Shown in pieces: positions 1 through 7,147 of a DNA stretch of 9,338 nucleotides (the first letter of the stretch is position 1; each line of letters opens with the position of its first letter). The notes beneath the pieces were generated by a model. It was not told the origin of the DNA. It ran no database searches and was given only the letters and a program-made list of their open reading frames with translations. The position numbers and the translations under genes were made by a program. The stretch covers positions 1 through 9,338 of the forward strand of contig JAHFVB010000156.1 in the NCBI GenBank assembly GCA_023264755.1, in the 5' to 3' direction. This DNA comes from Mycobacterium sp. Lineage in GTDB: Bacteria > Actinomycetota > Actinomycetes > Mycobacteriales > Mycobacteriaceae.

Positions 1-857
1 ACTTCGGAGTCGCCGAAGTCGCGGCCGTAGTGCGCGAAGACCTCGGGCCGGGTCCTGGCCTGGACCTGCCAGCCGCGGGCGGCGAGATAGTCGACGACGG
101 GCTGGCGCTCGCCCGGGTAGAACAGGTCGGCCAGGTTGACGCTGAATCCCTGGTCGGCCCAGGCCGCGTTGATGGCGCTGGCGCGCTCGCCGATGCTGGC
201 GCCGCCGTCGGGGTGATACTCGGTGGCCAACCGGCTACCCGGCGCCGACAGCTCGGTGAGCTCGTCGAACAGCCGGTATTGCGCCTCGGGAGGCAAGTAG
301 GCCAGCAGCCCCTCGGCGCTCCAGGCGGTGGGCTGGGTGGGGTCGAACCCGGCGCGACGCAGCGCCTCGGGCCAGTCGTCGCGCAGGTCGACGGCCACCA
401 CTCGACGCTCACAGGTCGGGACGGCGCCGAGGTCGGCCATGGTCGCCGACTTGGCTTCGATGACCTGAGGCTGGTCGAGCTCGTAGACCGTGGTGCCGTC
501 CGGCCAGGGCAACCGGTAGGCCCGCGAATCGAGCCCGGAGGCCAGGATCACGGCCTGCCGAATTCCGGACTCGGTCGCCTCGATGAAGAAGTCGTCGAAG
601 AATCGGGTGCGCACCGCCATGATGGTGGTCAGCACCTTGGCGGCCCCACCGTCGTCGGCGGCATCGGTGGCGAGCTCGCCGTCGACGAGCTTGGTGAAGA
701 AGTCGATGCCGACGGCGCGCACCAGCGGCTCGGCATAGGGGTCCTGAATCAGCGGATTCGGTTCCCGGCTGGCCAGCGCCCGGGCTGCGGCCACCATGGT
801 CGCCGTGGCGCCGACGCTCGAGGCGAGGTCCCAGCTGTCGGCGTCCGAGCGCGTCAT
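1..857 (-). CDS. SAM-dependent methyltransferase, TIGR00027/LCM family (partial, 3' end missing)
   Basis: Reading the minus strand from the ATG at 857-855 gives 285 open codons with no stop before the window edge. Family members are about 300-320 aa, so only the last few residues are missing. Recognisable blocks are DSWDLASSVG (residues 7-16), the SAM-binding glycine-loop equivalent AVILASGLDSRAYRL (102-116), an acidic strand end VYELDQPQVI (124-133), AVDLRDDWP (155-163) and AEGLLAYLP (181-189). These resemble the large mycobacterial family of putative leucine-carboxyl-methyltransferase-like proteins, and M. tuberculosis Rv0731c sits at the same place beside secY. The substrate is unknown for most members. 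The in-frame stop at 920-918 with no intervening ATG or GTG supports this start, although the ribosome site (GGCGG) is weak. It is transcribed divergently from secY. The family call is firm; the function is generic. Confidence 0.9.
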   Translation of the reverse strand, partial: MTRSDADSWDLASSVGATATMVAAARALASREPNPLIQDPYAEPLVRAVGIDFFTKLVDGELATDAADDGGAAKVLTTIMAVRTRFFDDFFIEATESGIRQAVILASGLDSRAYRLPWPDGTTVYELDQPQVIEAKSATMADLGAVPTCERRVVAVDLRDDWPEALRRAGFDPTQPTAWSAEGLLAYLPPEAQYRLFDELTELSAPGSRLATEYHPDGGASIGERASAINAAWADQGFSVNLADLFYPGERQPVVDYLAARGWQVQARTRPEVFAHYGRDFGDSE

Positions 858-875
858 CGGGCACCGCCGAGCAGC

Positions 876-911
876 TCGACCCCGACCGGGGTTTCCTCGT
901 CTAGGGGTCGA
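876..911. repeat. Inverted repeat in the methyltransferase leader
   Basis: TCGACCCC (876-883) is perfectly repeated in inverse as GGGGTCGA (904-911), with 20 bases between. Inside it, CCCCG (880-884) can instead pair with CGGGG (887-891), so two alternative stems are possible. It lies 19-54 bases upstream of the methyltransferase ATG on the minus strand, so it could be an operator or an RNA leader element. GC-rich DNA produces such repeats by chance, so the functional call is weak. Confidence 0.35.
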
Positions 912-950
912 CAGTCGTCAGCAGGGTTCACGTGCGGCCCTCCACGTCAC

Positions 951-992
951 TAGTTAGCTGAGATAATCAGTTTCTTCGACTGTACGCTTCGA
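951..992 (-). promoter_or_regulatory. Possible promoter patch for the minus-strand methyltransferase
   Basis: This is the only distinctly A/T-rich stretch in the divergent region. On the minus strand it contains GATTATCTC and TAACTAG, which resemble mycobacterial -10 elements, about 95-110 bases upstream of the methyltransferase start. No good -35 is visible. This is a guess from composition and position only. Confidence 0.25.
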
Positions 993-1090
993 ATCTGGAG
1001 GTCCGATTGGACCGCCAGCTCGCCGATCGGATGCGGGTCAGACCACGAGCGGGCGGAGCAGGGGTGGGAGTTAGAGGGTCCGCCAACTGC

Positions 1091-1104
1091 TACTCTCGTA
1101 GACT
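1091..1104 (+). promoter_or_regulatory. Possible -10 element(s) for the secY operon
   Basis: TACTCT (1091-1096) and TAGACT (1099-1104) both fit the mycobacterial SigA -10 pattern TANNNT. They lie about 140-150 bases upstream of the secY start. No convincing -35 sits 16-19 bases before either, which is common in mycobacteria. If used, the secY mRNA would have a leader of roughly 130 bases. Confidence 0.3.
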
Positions 1105-1231
1105 GTTTGACAAGCGACGTCGCTGGCTGCGGGCTTGCCTGCGTGCCTTGCGGACGGATCGCACACGACTTACCCAAACGCTGGTCCAGCCAGCCCCACA
1201 TTGGTACGCCGCGACAAGTGCTCGGCTGCGC

Positions 1232-1237
1232 AGGAGG
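1232..1237 (+). promoter_or_regulatory. Shine-Dalgarno site fixing the secY start
   Basis: AGGAGG at 1232-1237 lies four bases before GTG 1242. It selects this GTG over the upstream in-frame ATG at 1107, which would add 45 residues unlike any SecY. Confidence 0.85.
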
Positions 1238-1241
1238 AAGA

Positions 1242-2567
1242 GTGCTCTCGGCATTCATAGCGTCACTACGGACGGCCGAACTCAGGCGCAAGATCCTCTT
1301 CACCCTGGCGCTCGTCATCATCTACCGGGTCGGCGCGACGATGCCGTCACCCGGTGTCAACTACCCGCACGTCCAGCAGTGCATCAAAGAGGTCAGCGGC
1401 GGCGACTCCGCGCAGATCTACTCGCTGATCAACCTGTTCTCCGGCGGTGCGCTGCTGCAGTTGTCGGTGTTCGCGGTCGGGATCATGCCGTACATCACGG
1501 CCAGCATCATCGTGCAGTTGCTCGGCGTGGTCATCCCGCGCTTCGAGCAACTGCGTAAGGAAGGCCAGAGCGGCCAGAACAAGCTGACGCAGTACACGCG
1601 GTATCTGACGATCGCACTGGCCGTACTGCAGGGCACGTCGATCGTGGCGTTGGCCGCCAACGGCGGATTGCTCCAGGGCTGCTCGGTCGACATCCTCCAG
1701 AACTCGAACATCTTCACGCTGTTCGTCATCGTGATGGTGCTGACCGCAGGCGCGGCCCTGGTGATGTGGATGGGCGAGCTCATTCAGGAACGCGGCATCG
1801 GCAACGGCATGTCGCTGATGATCTTCGCCGGCATCGCCGCCCGGATCCCGTCCGAGGGCAAGACCATCCTCGATTCGCGTGGTGGCCTGGTCTTCAGCGC
1901 GGTCTCCGCCGCAGCGCTGATCATCATCGTCGGCGTGGTCTTCGTCGAGCAGGGTCAGCGCCGCATCCCGGTGCAGTACGCCAAGCGCATGGTGGGCCGA
2001 CGCGTTTACGGCGGCGCCTCCACCTACCTGCCCCTCAAGGTCAACCAGGCCGGCGTCATCCCCGTCATCTTCGCGTCTTCGCTGATCTACATCCCGCACC
2101 TGATCACCCAGCTGGTCAACAGCGGCAAGCCCAACGGCGGTACCGGATGGTGGTCCAAGTTCGTCGCGAACTACCTGACCAACCCGGCGAGCCCGGCCTA
2201 CATCGCCATCTACTTCGGCCTCATCATCTTCTTCACGTACTTCTACGTCTCCATCACGTTCAACCCCGAAGAGCGGGCCGACGAGATGAAGAAGTACGGC
2301 GGCTTCATCCCCGGCATCCGGCCGGGGAAGCCGACCGCCGACTACCTGCAGTACGTGCTCAGCCGCATTACCCTGCCCGGTTCCATCTACCTCGGAACCA
2401 TCGCCGTGCTGCCCAACTTGTTCTTGGAACTCGGCAACAGTGGCGGGGTGCAGAATTTCCCGTTCGGCGGAACGTCGCTTCTGATCATGATCGGCGTCGG
2501 CCTGGATACCGTTAAGCAGATCGAAAGCCAGCTCATGCAGCGCAACTATGAAGGGTTCCTCAAGTGA
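1242..2567 (+). CDS. secY: Preprotein translocase channel subunit SecY
   Basis: This 441-aa integral membrane protein is the same length as M. tuberculosis SecY and forms the pore of the SecYEG channel that exports unfolded proteins and inserts membrane proteins. About ten hydrophobic segments are visible. Family hallmarks are [17 protein letters not shown] (residues 61-77, plug region), [15 protein letters not shown] (80-94), RGIGNGMSL (184-192), [11 protein letters not shown] (245-255, cytoplasmic loop), [15 protein letters not shown] (266-280), [25 protein letters not shown] in the ribosome/SecA-contacting loop (338-362) and the tail [10 protein letters not shown]. The start is the GTG four bases after AGGAGG. 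The stop overlaps the adk start by four bases (GTGA), so translation is probably coupled. SecY is essential, and this is the usual actinobacterial secY-adk-map order. Confidence 0.98.
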   Translation: MLSAFIASLRTAELRRKILFTLALVIIYRVGATMPSPGVNYPHVQQCIKEVSGGDSAQIYSLINLFSGGALLQLSVFAVGIMPYITASIIVQLLGVVIPRFEQLRKEGQSGQNKLTQYTRYLTIALAVLQGTSIVALAANGGLLQGCSVDILQNSNIFTLFVIVMVLTAGAALVMWMGELIQERGIGNGMSLMIFAGIAARIPSEGKTILDSRGGLVFSAVSAAALIIIVGVVFVEQGQRRIPVQYAKRMVGRRVYGGASTYLPLKVNQAGVIPVIFASSLIYIPHLITQLVNSGKPNGGTGWWSKFVANYLTNPASPAYIAIYFGLIIFFTYFYVSITFNPEERADEMKKYGGFIPGIRPGKPTADYLQYVLSRITLPGSIYLGTIAVLPNLFLELGNSGGVQNFPFGGTSLLIMIGVGLDTVKQIESQLMQRNYEGFLK

Positions 2568-3109
2568 GAATCGTGTTGCTTGGACCGCCCGGCGCCGGCA
2601 AGGGCACTCAGGCCGAGAAGCTCGTCCAGAAGCTCGGTATCCCGCAGATTTCCACGGGCGACCTCTTCCGGCACAACATCAGCACCGGCACCAAGCTAGG
2701 GCTGGAGGCCAAGAAGTACCTCGACTCGGGTGACCTGGTGCCGGCCACCCTGACCAATGCCTTGGTCGACGACCGGCTCAACGACGCCGACGTCGCCGAC
2801 GGCTTCATCCTCGACGGCTTCCCCCGTTCGGTGGAGCAGGCCGAGGCGCTGCGCGAGATGCTGGCCAAGCGCAACCTTGAACTCGACGCGGTGCTGGAGT
2901 TCCGCGTCTCCGAGGACGAGCTACTGAAGCGGCTCAAGAGTCGGGGCCGCGCCGACGACACCGACGACGTCATCCTCAACCGGATGAAGGTGTACCGCGC
3001 CGAGACGGCCCCACTGCTGGATTACTACCAGGGTGAGCTCGAGACCGTCGACGCCGTCGGTGACCTCGACGAGGTGTTCGCCCGCGCCTTGCATGCGCTC
3101 GGCAAGTAG
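2564..3109 (+). CDS. adk: Adenylate kinase
   Basis: A 181-aa nucleoside monophosphate kinase that catalyses ATP + AMP = 2 ADP in the cytosol. The P-loop GPPGAGKGT is at residues 7-15, the AMP-binding segment STGDLFR at 30-36, the DGFPRS signature at 84-89, and the arginine-bearing short lid [15 protein letters not shown] at 126-140. There is no zinc-finger insertion in the lid, so it is the short form, as in M. tuberculosis Adk (also 181 aa). It starts with GTG inside the secY stop (GTGA overlap) and ends directly against the map start, so it is the middle gene of a tightly coupled housekeeping operon. Nothing is unusual. Confidence 0.98.
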   Translation: MRIVLLGPPGAGKGTQAEKLVQKLGIPQISTGDLFRHNISTGTKLGLEAKKYLDSGDLVPATLTNALVDDRLNDADVADGFILDGFPRSVEQAEALREMLAKRNLELDAVLEFRVSEDELLKRLKSRGRADDTDDVILNRMKVYRAETAPLLDYYQGELETVDAVGDLDEVFARALHALGK

Positions 3110-3907
3110 ATGATCAACGTGCCGGGGCTGCGCAACCGCAAGGTCGTTCCCCAACGCACGGCCGGTGAACTCGACGCGATGGCGGCCGCAGGCGCACTGG
3201 TCGCGGCCGCGCTGCGGGCGGTCCAAGCCGCCGCCGTCCCGGGAGTGTCCACGTTGGAACTCGACGAGGTGGCCGAGGGGGTCATCCGCGCAGGCGGCGG
3301 CATCCCGTCCTTCCTCGGTTACCACGGCTTCCCCGCCAGCATCTGCTCATCGGTCAACGATCGCATCGTGCACGGCATCCCGTCCGCGGCCGAACTGCTG
3401 GCCGAAGGTGACCTGGTCTCGATCGACTGCGGCGCCATCCTCGACGGCTGGCACGGAGACTCGGCGTTCACGTTCGGTGTCGGCGCGCTGATTCCCGCCG
3501 ACGAAGCGCTCTCGGAGGCCACCCGGCTGTCCATGGAGGCGGGCATCGCCGCCATGGTGCCCGGCAACCGACTCAGCGACGTCTCCCACGCCATCGAGAC
3601 CGGCACGCACGCCGCCGAGCAGGCCCACGGCCGCAAGTACGGGATCGTCGCAGGCTACGGCGGGCACGGCATCGGTCGTGAGATGCACATGGATCCGTTC
3701 CTGCCCAACGAAGGCGCGCCGGGCCGCGGGCCGTACCTGGCGCCGGGCTCGGTGTTGGCCATCGAGCCGATGCTGACCCTGGGCACCGGGCGAAGCAAGG
3801 TGCTCGACGACGACTGGACGGTCGTCACAGGTGACGGATCCCGGGCAGCGCACTGGGAGCACACCGTGGCCGCCACCGAAGACGGGCCCCGGATTCTCAC
3901 GCTCTAG
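3110..3907 (+). CDS. map: Methionine aminopeptidase, type I
   Basis: A 265-aa cytosolic metallopeptidase that removes the initiator methionine from nascent proteins. The five metal ligands of the pita-bread fold are all present: D106 (SIDCGA), D117 (WHGDSAF), H186 (GGHGIGR), E219 (LAIEPML) and E250 (HWEHTV). The auxiliary catalytic His is H88 (RIVHGIP). Spacing between ligands matches E. coli Map (11 residues between the two Asp). The sequence follows the M. tuberculosis MapA pattern without the SH3-like N-terminal extension seen in the longer mycobacterial paralogue. The ATG is immediately adjacent to the adk stop, with no strong ribosome site of its own, which suggests coupling to adk translation. 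Symbols map or mapA are both used. Confidence 0.97.
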   Translation: MINVPGLRNRKVVPQRTAGELDAMAAAGALVAAALRAVQAAAVPGVSTLELDEVAEGVIRAGGGIPSFLGYHGFPASICSSVNDRIVHGIPSAAELLAEGDLVSIDCGAILDGWHGDSAFTFGVGALIPADEALSEATRLSMEAGIAAMVPGNRLSDVSHAIETGTHAAEQAHGRKYGIVAGYGGHGIGREMHMDPFLPNEGAPGRGPYLAPGSVLAIEPMLTLGTGRSKVLDDDWTVVTGDGSRAAHWEHTVAATEDGPRILTL

Positions 3908-3913
3908 GGGACT

Positions 3914-3929
3914 GGCGCGCTGCGGCGCC
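3914..3929 (+). terminator. Possible weak hairpin after map
   Basis: A 5-bp GC stem with a 6-base loop begins seven bases after the map stop. No run of T follows, so it does not meet the classical intrinsic-terminator pattern. Mycobacterial terminators often lack the T-tract, which leaves this possible but weak. Confidence 0.2.
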
Positions 3930-4044
3930 GACTCGGTCCGCGAGAATTGCCCACCGCGCGGCGCGTATCTGACGATCGACGGGTCCTGCGGGCCCCACGT
4001 GCGGCATAGTCGCTCGTAGGCGGGCACGCGACCGGCCGCCCCGT

Positions 4045-4072
4045 TGAACCCCAACGGCCTCCACAGCGTGTT
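4045..4072 (+). promoter_or_regulatory. SigL-type promoter of sigL-rslA (autoregulatory)
   Basis: -35 TGAACC (4045-4050) and -10 CGTGTT (4067-4072) are separated by exactly 16 bases. This matches my recollection of the M. tuberculosis SigL consensus, TGAACC about 16-17 bases before CGT. Transcription would begin near 4078-4080, giving a very short leader of about 10-13 bases that still includes the ribosome site. The -35 lies inside the short palindrome CCGTTG-N5-CAACGG (4041-4057). Autoregulation of sigL is established in M. tuberculosis. Confidence 0.8.
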
Positions 4073-4079
4073 AACTGGC

Positions 4080-4084
4080 GGAGG
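4080..4084 (+). promoter_or_regulatory. Shine-Dalgarno site fixing the sigL start
   Basis: GGAGG lies six bases before ATG 4091, good spacing for that ATG. The in-frame TTG at 4085 directly abuts the site and cannot be its start. Confidence 0.8.
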
Positions 4085-4090
4085 TTGGGA

Positions 4091-4606
4091 ATGGAAGATC
4101 CAGAGGCCGCCATGATGCGGGTGCTCTACGACGAGCACGCCGGCGCGCTGTGGCGCTACGTGCTGCGGCTGACCGGCGATGCCGCGCGCGCAGAGGACGT
4201 GGTCCAGGAGACGCTGCTGCGGGCGTGGAGACATCCCGAGGTGACCAAGGACGCCGAGCGTTCCGCCCGGGCGTGGTTGTTCACCGTGGCGCGCAACCAG
4301 ATCATCGACGAGCGGCGCAGCGCCCGATTCCGCAACGAGACCGGCACCCCCGACGTCGAACGGGTGGCCGACCACGCCGGCCCGGACGAAGTGGACGGCG
4401 CACTGGACCGGCTACTGCTCGGCACCGCCATGAACGAACTTTCCAAGGATCACCGCGCGGTGATCCTGAGGGCGTATTACCAAGGCCAGAGCGTCACGCA
4501 GATCGCAAACGAACTGCAGATCGCCGAGGGCACGGTCAAGTCGCGGTTGCACTACGCAGTCCGCGCACTTCGCCTCAACCTGCAGGAGATGGGGGTGACA
4601 CGGTGA
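4091..4606 (+). CDS. sigL: ECF RNA polymerase sigma factor SigL
   Basis: A 171-aa group 4 (ECF) sigma factor. Region 2 spans about residues 8-80, with LYDEHAGALWRYVLRLTGD (12-30), AEDVVQETLLRAWR (34-47) and ARAWLFTVARNQIIDERR (59-76). Region 4 spans about 108-163, with the helix-turn-helix SVTQIANELQIAEGTVKSRL (134-153). No sigma region 3 is present, as expected. The sequence follows M. tuberculosis SigL, including the ending near LQEMGVTR. It directs RNA polymerase to TGAACC/CGT promoters, one of which lies immediately upstream, and is held inactive by RslA. Its stop overlaps the rslA GTG by four bases, so sigma and anti-sigma are made together. The assignment to SigL rather than another ECF factor rests on sequence resemblance, the map neighbour, the partner gene and the promoter type. 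Confidence 0.95.
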   Translation: MEDPEAAMMRVLYDEHAGALWRYVLRLTGDAARAEDVVQETLLRAWRHPEVTKDAERSARAWLFTVARNQIIDERRSARFRNETGTPDVERVADHAGPDEVDGALDRLLLGTAMNELSKDHRAVILRAYYQGQSVTQIANELQIAEGTVKSRLHYAVRALRLNLQEMGVTR

Positions 4607-5346
4607 CGCTATCGGGAGGACCCCGGAGCCTGGAACCCGTCGAGGGCGACCGCTACACGACCTGGGACGCCGCATACGTGCTCGGTTCGTTGTCGAGCGC
4701 CGAACGCCGCGAGTACGAGGCGCACCTGGAGACCTGTGAACGCTGCCGCGCGGCGGTCGGCGACATCAGCGGCATGCCCGCGCTGCTGGCCATGCTCGAC
4801 GCCGAGGACGTGCGGGCGCTGGCCGAGGAAGCTCAGCCCGAGCCGCCGCCACTGCGGCCCGAGTTGCGCACGCAGGTGCTCGACAAGGTGCGTTGGCGCA
4901 GACGCCGCTCGCGGCTGGTGACCTACGCCGCGATGGGGGTGGCAGCGGCGCTGCTGGCCGTCGGACTGGTGGTCGCCGTCCGCCCCGGCCTGGTGGGACT
5001 GCAACCAAGCACCGAGCAGGTGACAGCGCAACAACTGGAGATGAACAAGCTCGTCTCGACGCCGTTCAGCGCGACCATCTCGTTGAACAGCTTCGCGTGG
5101 GGCACTCGCATCGACATGGCCTGCACCTACGGCAATTGGTCTAGCGGCGGAAGCACTCCGCCGAGCAACCTCGGCATGGTCGTGGTCGGTCGGGACGGAA
5201 CTCGCACCCAGATAGCCACGTGGCTCGGACTGTCCGGAGCCACGGCGCTACCCAGTGGAAACACGCCGATGCCGGTCGGTCAGATCGCCGCGGTGCAGCT
5301 GGTATCCGCGGACTCGGGACAGGTGTTGCTCGAACGTCAGCTGTGA
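4603..5346 (+). CDS. rslA: Membrane-anchored zinc anti-sigma factor RslA
   Basis: A 247-aa protein starting at the GTG in the sigL stop (GTGA overlap). Cytoplasmic part: YTTWDAAYVLGSLSSAERR (18-36) followed by the zinc-binding anti-sigma (ZAS) motif H41-x3-C45-x2-C48 (HLETCERC). After an Arg-rich stretch (RWRRRRSR, 97-104) comes one membrane helix at about residues 105-126. The remaining roughly 120 residues should lie outside the membrane and include the conserved AMVVVGRDG-like segment (191-199), TQIATWLG (202-209) and VGQIAAVQLVSADSGQVLLERQL near the C-terminus. In M. tuberculosis, RslA binds SigL and is thought to release it when the CxxC motif is oxidised and zinc is lost. A longer open frame exists upstream in sigL but is out of register with that gene and has no family resemblance. 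Confidence 0.93.
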   Translation: MTLSGGPRSLEPVEGDRYTTWDAAYVLGSLSSAERREYEAHLETCERCRAAVGDISGMPALLAMLDAEDVRALAEEAQPEPPPLRPELRTQVLDKVRWRRRRSRLVTYAAMGVAAALLAVGLVVAVRPGLVGLQPSTEQVTAQQLEMNKLVSTPFSATISLNSFAWGTRIDMACTYGNWSSGGSTPPSNLGMVVVGRDGTRTQIATWLGLSGATALPSGNTPMPVGQIAAVQLVSADSGQVLLERQL

Positions 5347-5360
5347 GCTTCCCGCTGCGG

Positions 5361-5388
5361 TGAACCCCGGCGCCCCGCGCGTCGTGTC
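5361..5388 (+). promoter_or_regulatory. SigL-type promoter of the ThDP-enzyme operon
   Basis: -35 TGAACC (5361-5366) and -10 CGTGTC (5383-5388) are separated by exactly 16 bases, the same spacing as in the sigL promoter. Both promoters also share the two C bases after TGAACC and an A after CGTGTY. Transcription would start near 5394-5396, leaving a leader of about 21-23 bases before ATG 5417. It starts 14 bases after the rslA stop, so the downstream operon could be read both from sigL-rslA read-through and from this promoter. Confidence 0.8.
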
Positions 5389-5416
5389 ACTAGCAGCAAC
5401 GGGAAGTAGGTGAGCG

Positions 5417-7147
5417 ATGAGCGGCAAGTACCGGGTGGTCGACTACATCGTCGACGAACTCGCCGCTGGCGGAGTCGAATACGTCTTCGGCGTCGATGGC
5501 GCCAACATCGAAGACCTCTACGACGCCATGAGCCTCCACCCAGGGGTCACCGGCATTCTGGCCAAGCACGAGTTCTCCGCGGCCACCATGGCCGACGGGT
5601 ACCGCAGGGCGTCTTCCACCATGGGAGTGGTCGCCGCCACCTCCGGGGGCGGGTCATTGAATCTGGTTGCCGGACTTGGAGAATCGTATGCCAGTCGAGT
5701 GCCGGTGCTGGCCCTGGTCGGGCAGCCGCCCACGACGCTGGACGGGCACGGCAGCTTCCAGGACACCAGCGGAGCCGGCGGATCGCTCGACGCGGTCGCC
5801 CTGTTCTCGGCGGTGTCGCGGTACTGCCGGCGGGTAGTCGACCCCAACGACGTCGTCACGGCGCTGCCGGCGGCCATCGCCGCTGCCACCGCAGGCGGTC
5901 CGGCGGTGCTCCTGCTGCCCAAGGACGTGCAGCAGAGCCTGATCGAGCGGCGCGACGGACCTGCCCACGACCCCAAAGTCGTTGTCAAGCAGCGGGTTGC
6001 GGACGTCAGGCTGATCGTCGACGAACTGCGCCGTGCCCAGGGGCCGATCACGATCATCGCAGGCGAACAGGTTGCCCGCGACGACGCGCGGCCGGCGCTC
6101 GAGCGCCTACGAGCCGCGCTGGACGCCTGGATCGCGACGGTGCCGGAAGCCAAGGACGTCGGATGCCCACCCGAGTCCGATGCGTGGTCGGTGTTGGGAG
6201 TCACCGGGATCATGGGTCACCCCGGGGTCGAGCGGGCGCTGGCCGCCAGCGCGGCGTGCCTGGTGGTCGGCACCCGGCTCTCGGCGACCGCGCGAGCCGG
6301 CCTCGAGACCGTACTGGGCCGAGTGCCGGTGTTGTCGATCGGCTCGGCCGAGCCGTACCTGCCCGCGCTCCACGTGCCCAGCGACGACCTGGGCGCCGCA
6401 TTGGACGCGGTGACCCGAGCGCTGACCCCATCGGTCGTGCCGCAGGTGCCACGGGTGGTGGAAGGGCCGCCCCACAACGAGTTACGACCACCCCGGTACG
6501 ACGGACCCGGTATCGGCTATCGCGAGGCGATGGCCGCCCTCGACGAGGCGCTGCCCGACACCGCCGACGTCGTGGTCGACGCCGGAAACAGCGGCGCCGC
6601 CGCCATCCACTACCTGCCGGTGCGCAACTCCGGACGTTTCGTCGTGGCCCTGGGCATGGGCGGCATGGGATACAGCTTCGGTGCGGGCATCGGGATGGCG
6701 TTCGCGAGGCCGCACCGGCGCACCGTGGTCGTCGCCGGGGACGGATCGTTCTTCATGCACGGCATGGAACTGCACACCGCGATCGAGTACGGCCTACCGC
6801 TGACCGTCGTGCTGTTCAACAACAACGCCCATGCCATGTGCGTCACCCGGGAGCAACTCTTCTACGGCGGCCAATACAGCTACAACCGCTTCCGTCCGAG
6901 CCGGCTCGGCGCCGGTCTGGCCGCCATGTTTCCCGGGCTTCCGTCCGTCGACGTCACGGACTTCGCGGCACTCCCAGAGGCACTGCGCGCGGCCTTCGCG
7001 TGCGCTGGGCCGGCCGTGGTGAGCATCGAATGCTCAGCCGACGAGATCCCGCCCTTCGCGCCCTTTCTACAAGCCCAGCAACACCATTCGATCAACCATC
7101 AGTCACTCAACAAGGAGGAGAGCCGCCATGTCGCTGCCCGCTCTTGA
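5417..7147 (+). CDS. Thiamine-diphosphate-dependent enzyme, acetolactate synthase superfamily
   Basis: A 576-aa cytosolic enzyme with the three-domain POX/ALS fold. The N-terminal pyrimidine-binding domain (about 1-170) has FGVDGANIEDLYDAM (24-38) and the catalytic Glu E52 in KHEFSAATMADGYRRA, plus QPP (103-105) and the FQDTSG (114-119) equivalent of the ALS FQE segment. The middle domain spans about 190-340. The C-terminal pyrophosphate domain (about 365-550) has the ThDP-Mg motif GDG (441-443) followed 24 residues later by NNN (468-470). The final 25 residues are polar and His/Gln-rich. Such enzymes cleave 2-oxo acids and often join the resulting acyl carbanion to a second carbonyl or acyl acceptor. 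It does not read as a standard IlvB, and no ilvN or ilvC is nearby. ATG 5417 is preceded by GGGAAG at 5401-5406; its end overlaps the next gene by 20 bases. Substrate unknown. Confidence 0.88.
   Translation: MSGKYRVVDYIVDELAAGGVEYVFGVDGANIEDLYDAMSLHPGVTGILAKHEFSAATMADGYRRASSTMGVVAATSGGGSLNLVAGLGESYASRVPVLALVGQPPTTLDGHGSFQDTSGAGGSLDAVALFSAVSRYCRRVVDPNDVVTALPAAIAAATAGGPAVLLLPKDVQQSLIERRDGPAHDPKVVVKQRVADVRLIVDELRRAQGPITIIAGEQVARDDARPALERLRAALDAWIATVPEAKDVGCPPESDAWSVLGVTGIMGHPGVERALAASAACLVVGTRLSATARAGLETVLGRVPVLSIGSAEPYLPALHVPSDDLGAALDAVTRALTPSVVPQVPRVVEGPPHNELRPPRYDGPGIGYREAMAALDEALPDTADVVVDAGNSGAAAIHYLPVRNSGRFVVALGMGGMGYSFGAGIGMAFARPHRRTVVVAGDGSFFMHGMELHTAIEYGLPLTVVLFNNNAHAMCVTREQLFYGGQYSYNRFRPSRLGAGLAAMFPGLPSVDVTDFAALPEALRAAFACAGPAVVSIECSADEIPPFAPFLQAQQHHSINHQSLNKEESRHVAARS
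7112..7118 (+). promoter_or_regulatory. Strong Shine-Dalgarno site inside the ThDP gene
   Basis: AAGGAGG lies nine bases before ATG 7128 while the ThDP gene is still being read. It fixes the SRPBCC gene start and the 20-base overlap between the two genes, and suggests the SRPBCC protein is made at a high rate. Confidence 0.8.

Larger units (their letters stand above)
858..1241. other. Divergent intergenic region, methyltransferase / secY
   Basis: 384 bases separate the two divergent starts. I see no convincing gene: the open frames crossing it have no homology I recognise and no good ribosome site. It holds an 8-base inverted repeat (876-883 with 904-911), the only A/T-rich patch of the neighbourhood (about 951-992), TANNNT-like -10 candidates near 1091-1104, and a perfect Shine-Dalgarno just before secY. 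It should contain the promoters of both genes. Confidence 0.6.
3908..4090. other. map-sigL intergenic region
   Basis: 183 bases without a gene. A GC-rich hairpin (GGCGC 3914-3918 with GCGCC 3925-3929) just after map has no T-tract, so it is at best a weak terminator. The 3' half holds the SigL-type promoter at 4045-4072 and the ribosome site at 4080-4084. The middle part shows nothing I can interpret. Confidence 0.6.

Noticed and set aside
925..930. Minus-strand TGAACC upstream of the methyltransferase, as a third SigL promoter
   Set aside because: The bases 16-17 positions further on are not CGT, so there is no -10 partner; a lone hexamer is not enough.
30..953. 307-codon plus-strand frame
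   Set aside because: It lies antisense to the methyltransferase, is low-complexity Gly/Ala/Val-rich and has no recognisable domain.
1107..1112. Perfect TTGACA as the secY -35 box
   Set aside because: No TANNNT lies 16-19 bases downstream (the sequence there is GC-rich), so it cannot be paired into a SigA promoter.
1107..1241. 45-residue N-terminal extension of SecY from ATG 1107
   Set aside because: GTG 1242 has AGGAGG four bases upstream and gives the normal 441-aa SecY; the extension has no SecY-like sequence.
3347..4375. 342-codon minus-strand frame across map, the intergenic region and sigL
   Set aside because: It is antisense to two well-identified genes, with no ribosome site or domain; its length comes from GC-rich composition.
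4150..4602. Upstream extension of rslA through sigL (open frame from 4150)
   Set aside because: The added residues are a shadow of sigL. RslA similarity starts just after the GTG at 4603, which overlaps the sigL stop in the usual way.
5417..7147. Calling the ThDP gene ilvB, or a phosphonopyruvate or sulfopyruvate decarboxylase
   Set aside because: No ilvN/ilvC neighbour, no phosphoenolpyruvate mutase or sulfonate gene is seen, and the sequence does not read as a standard IlvB; only the superfamily is supported.
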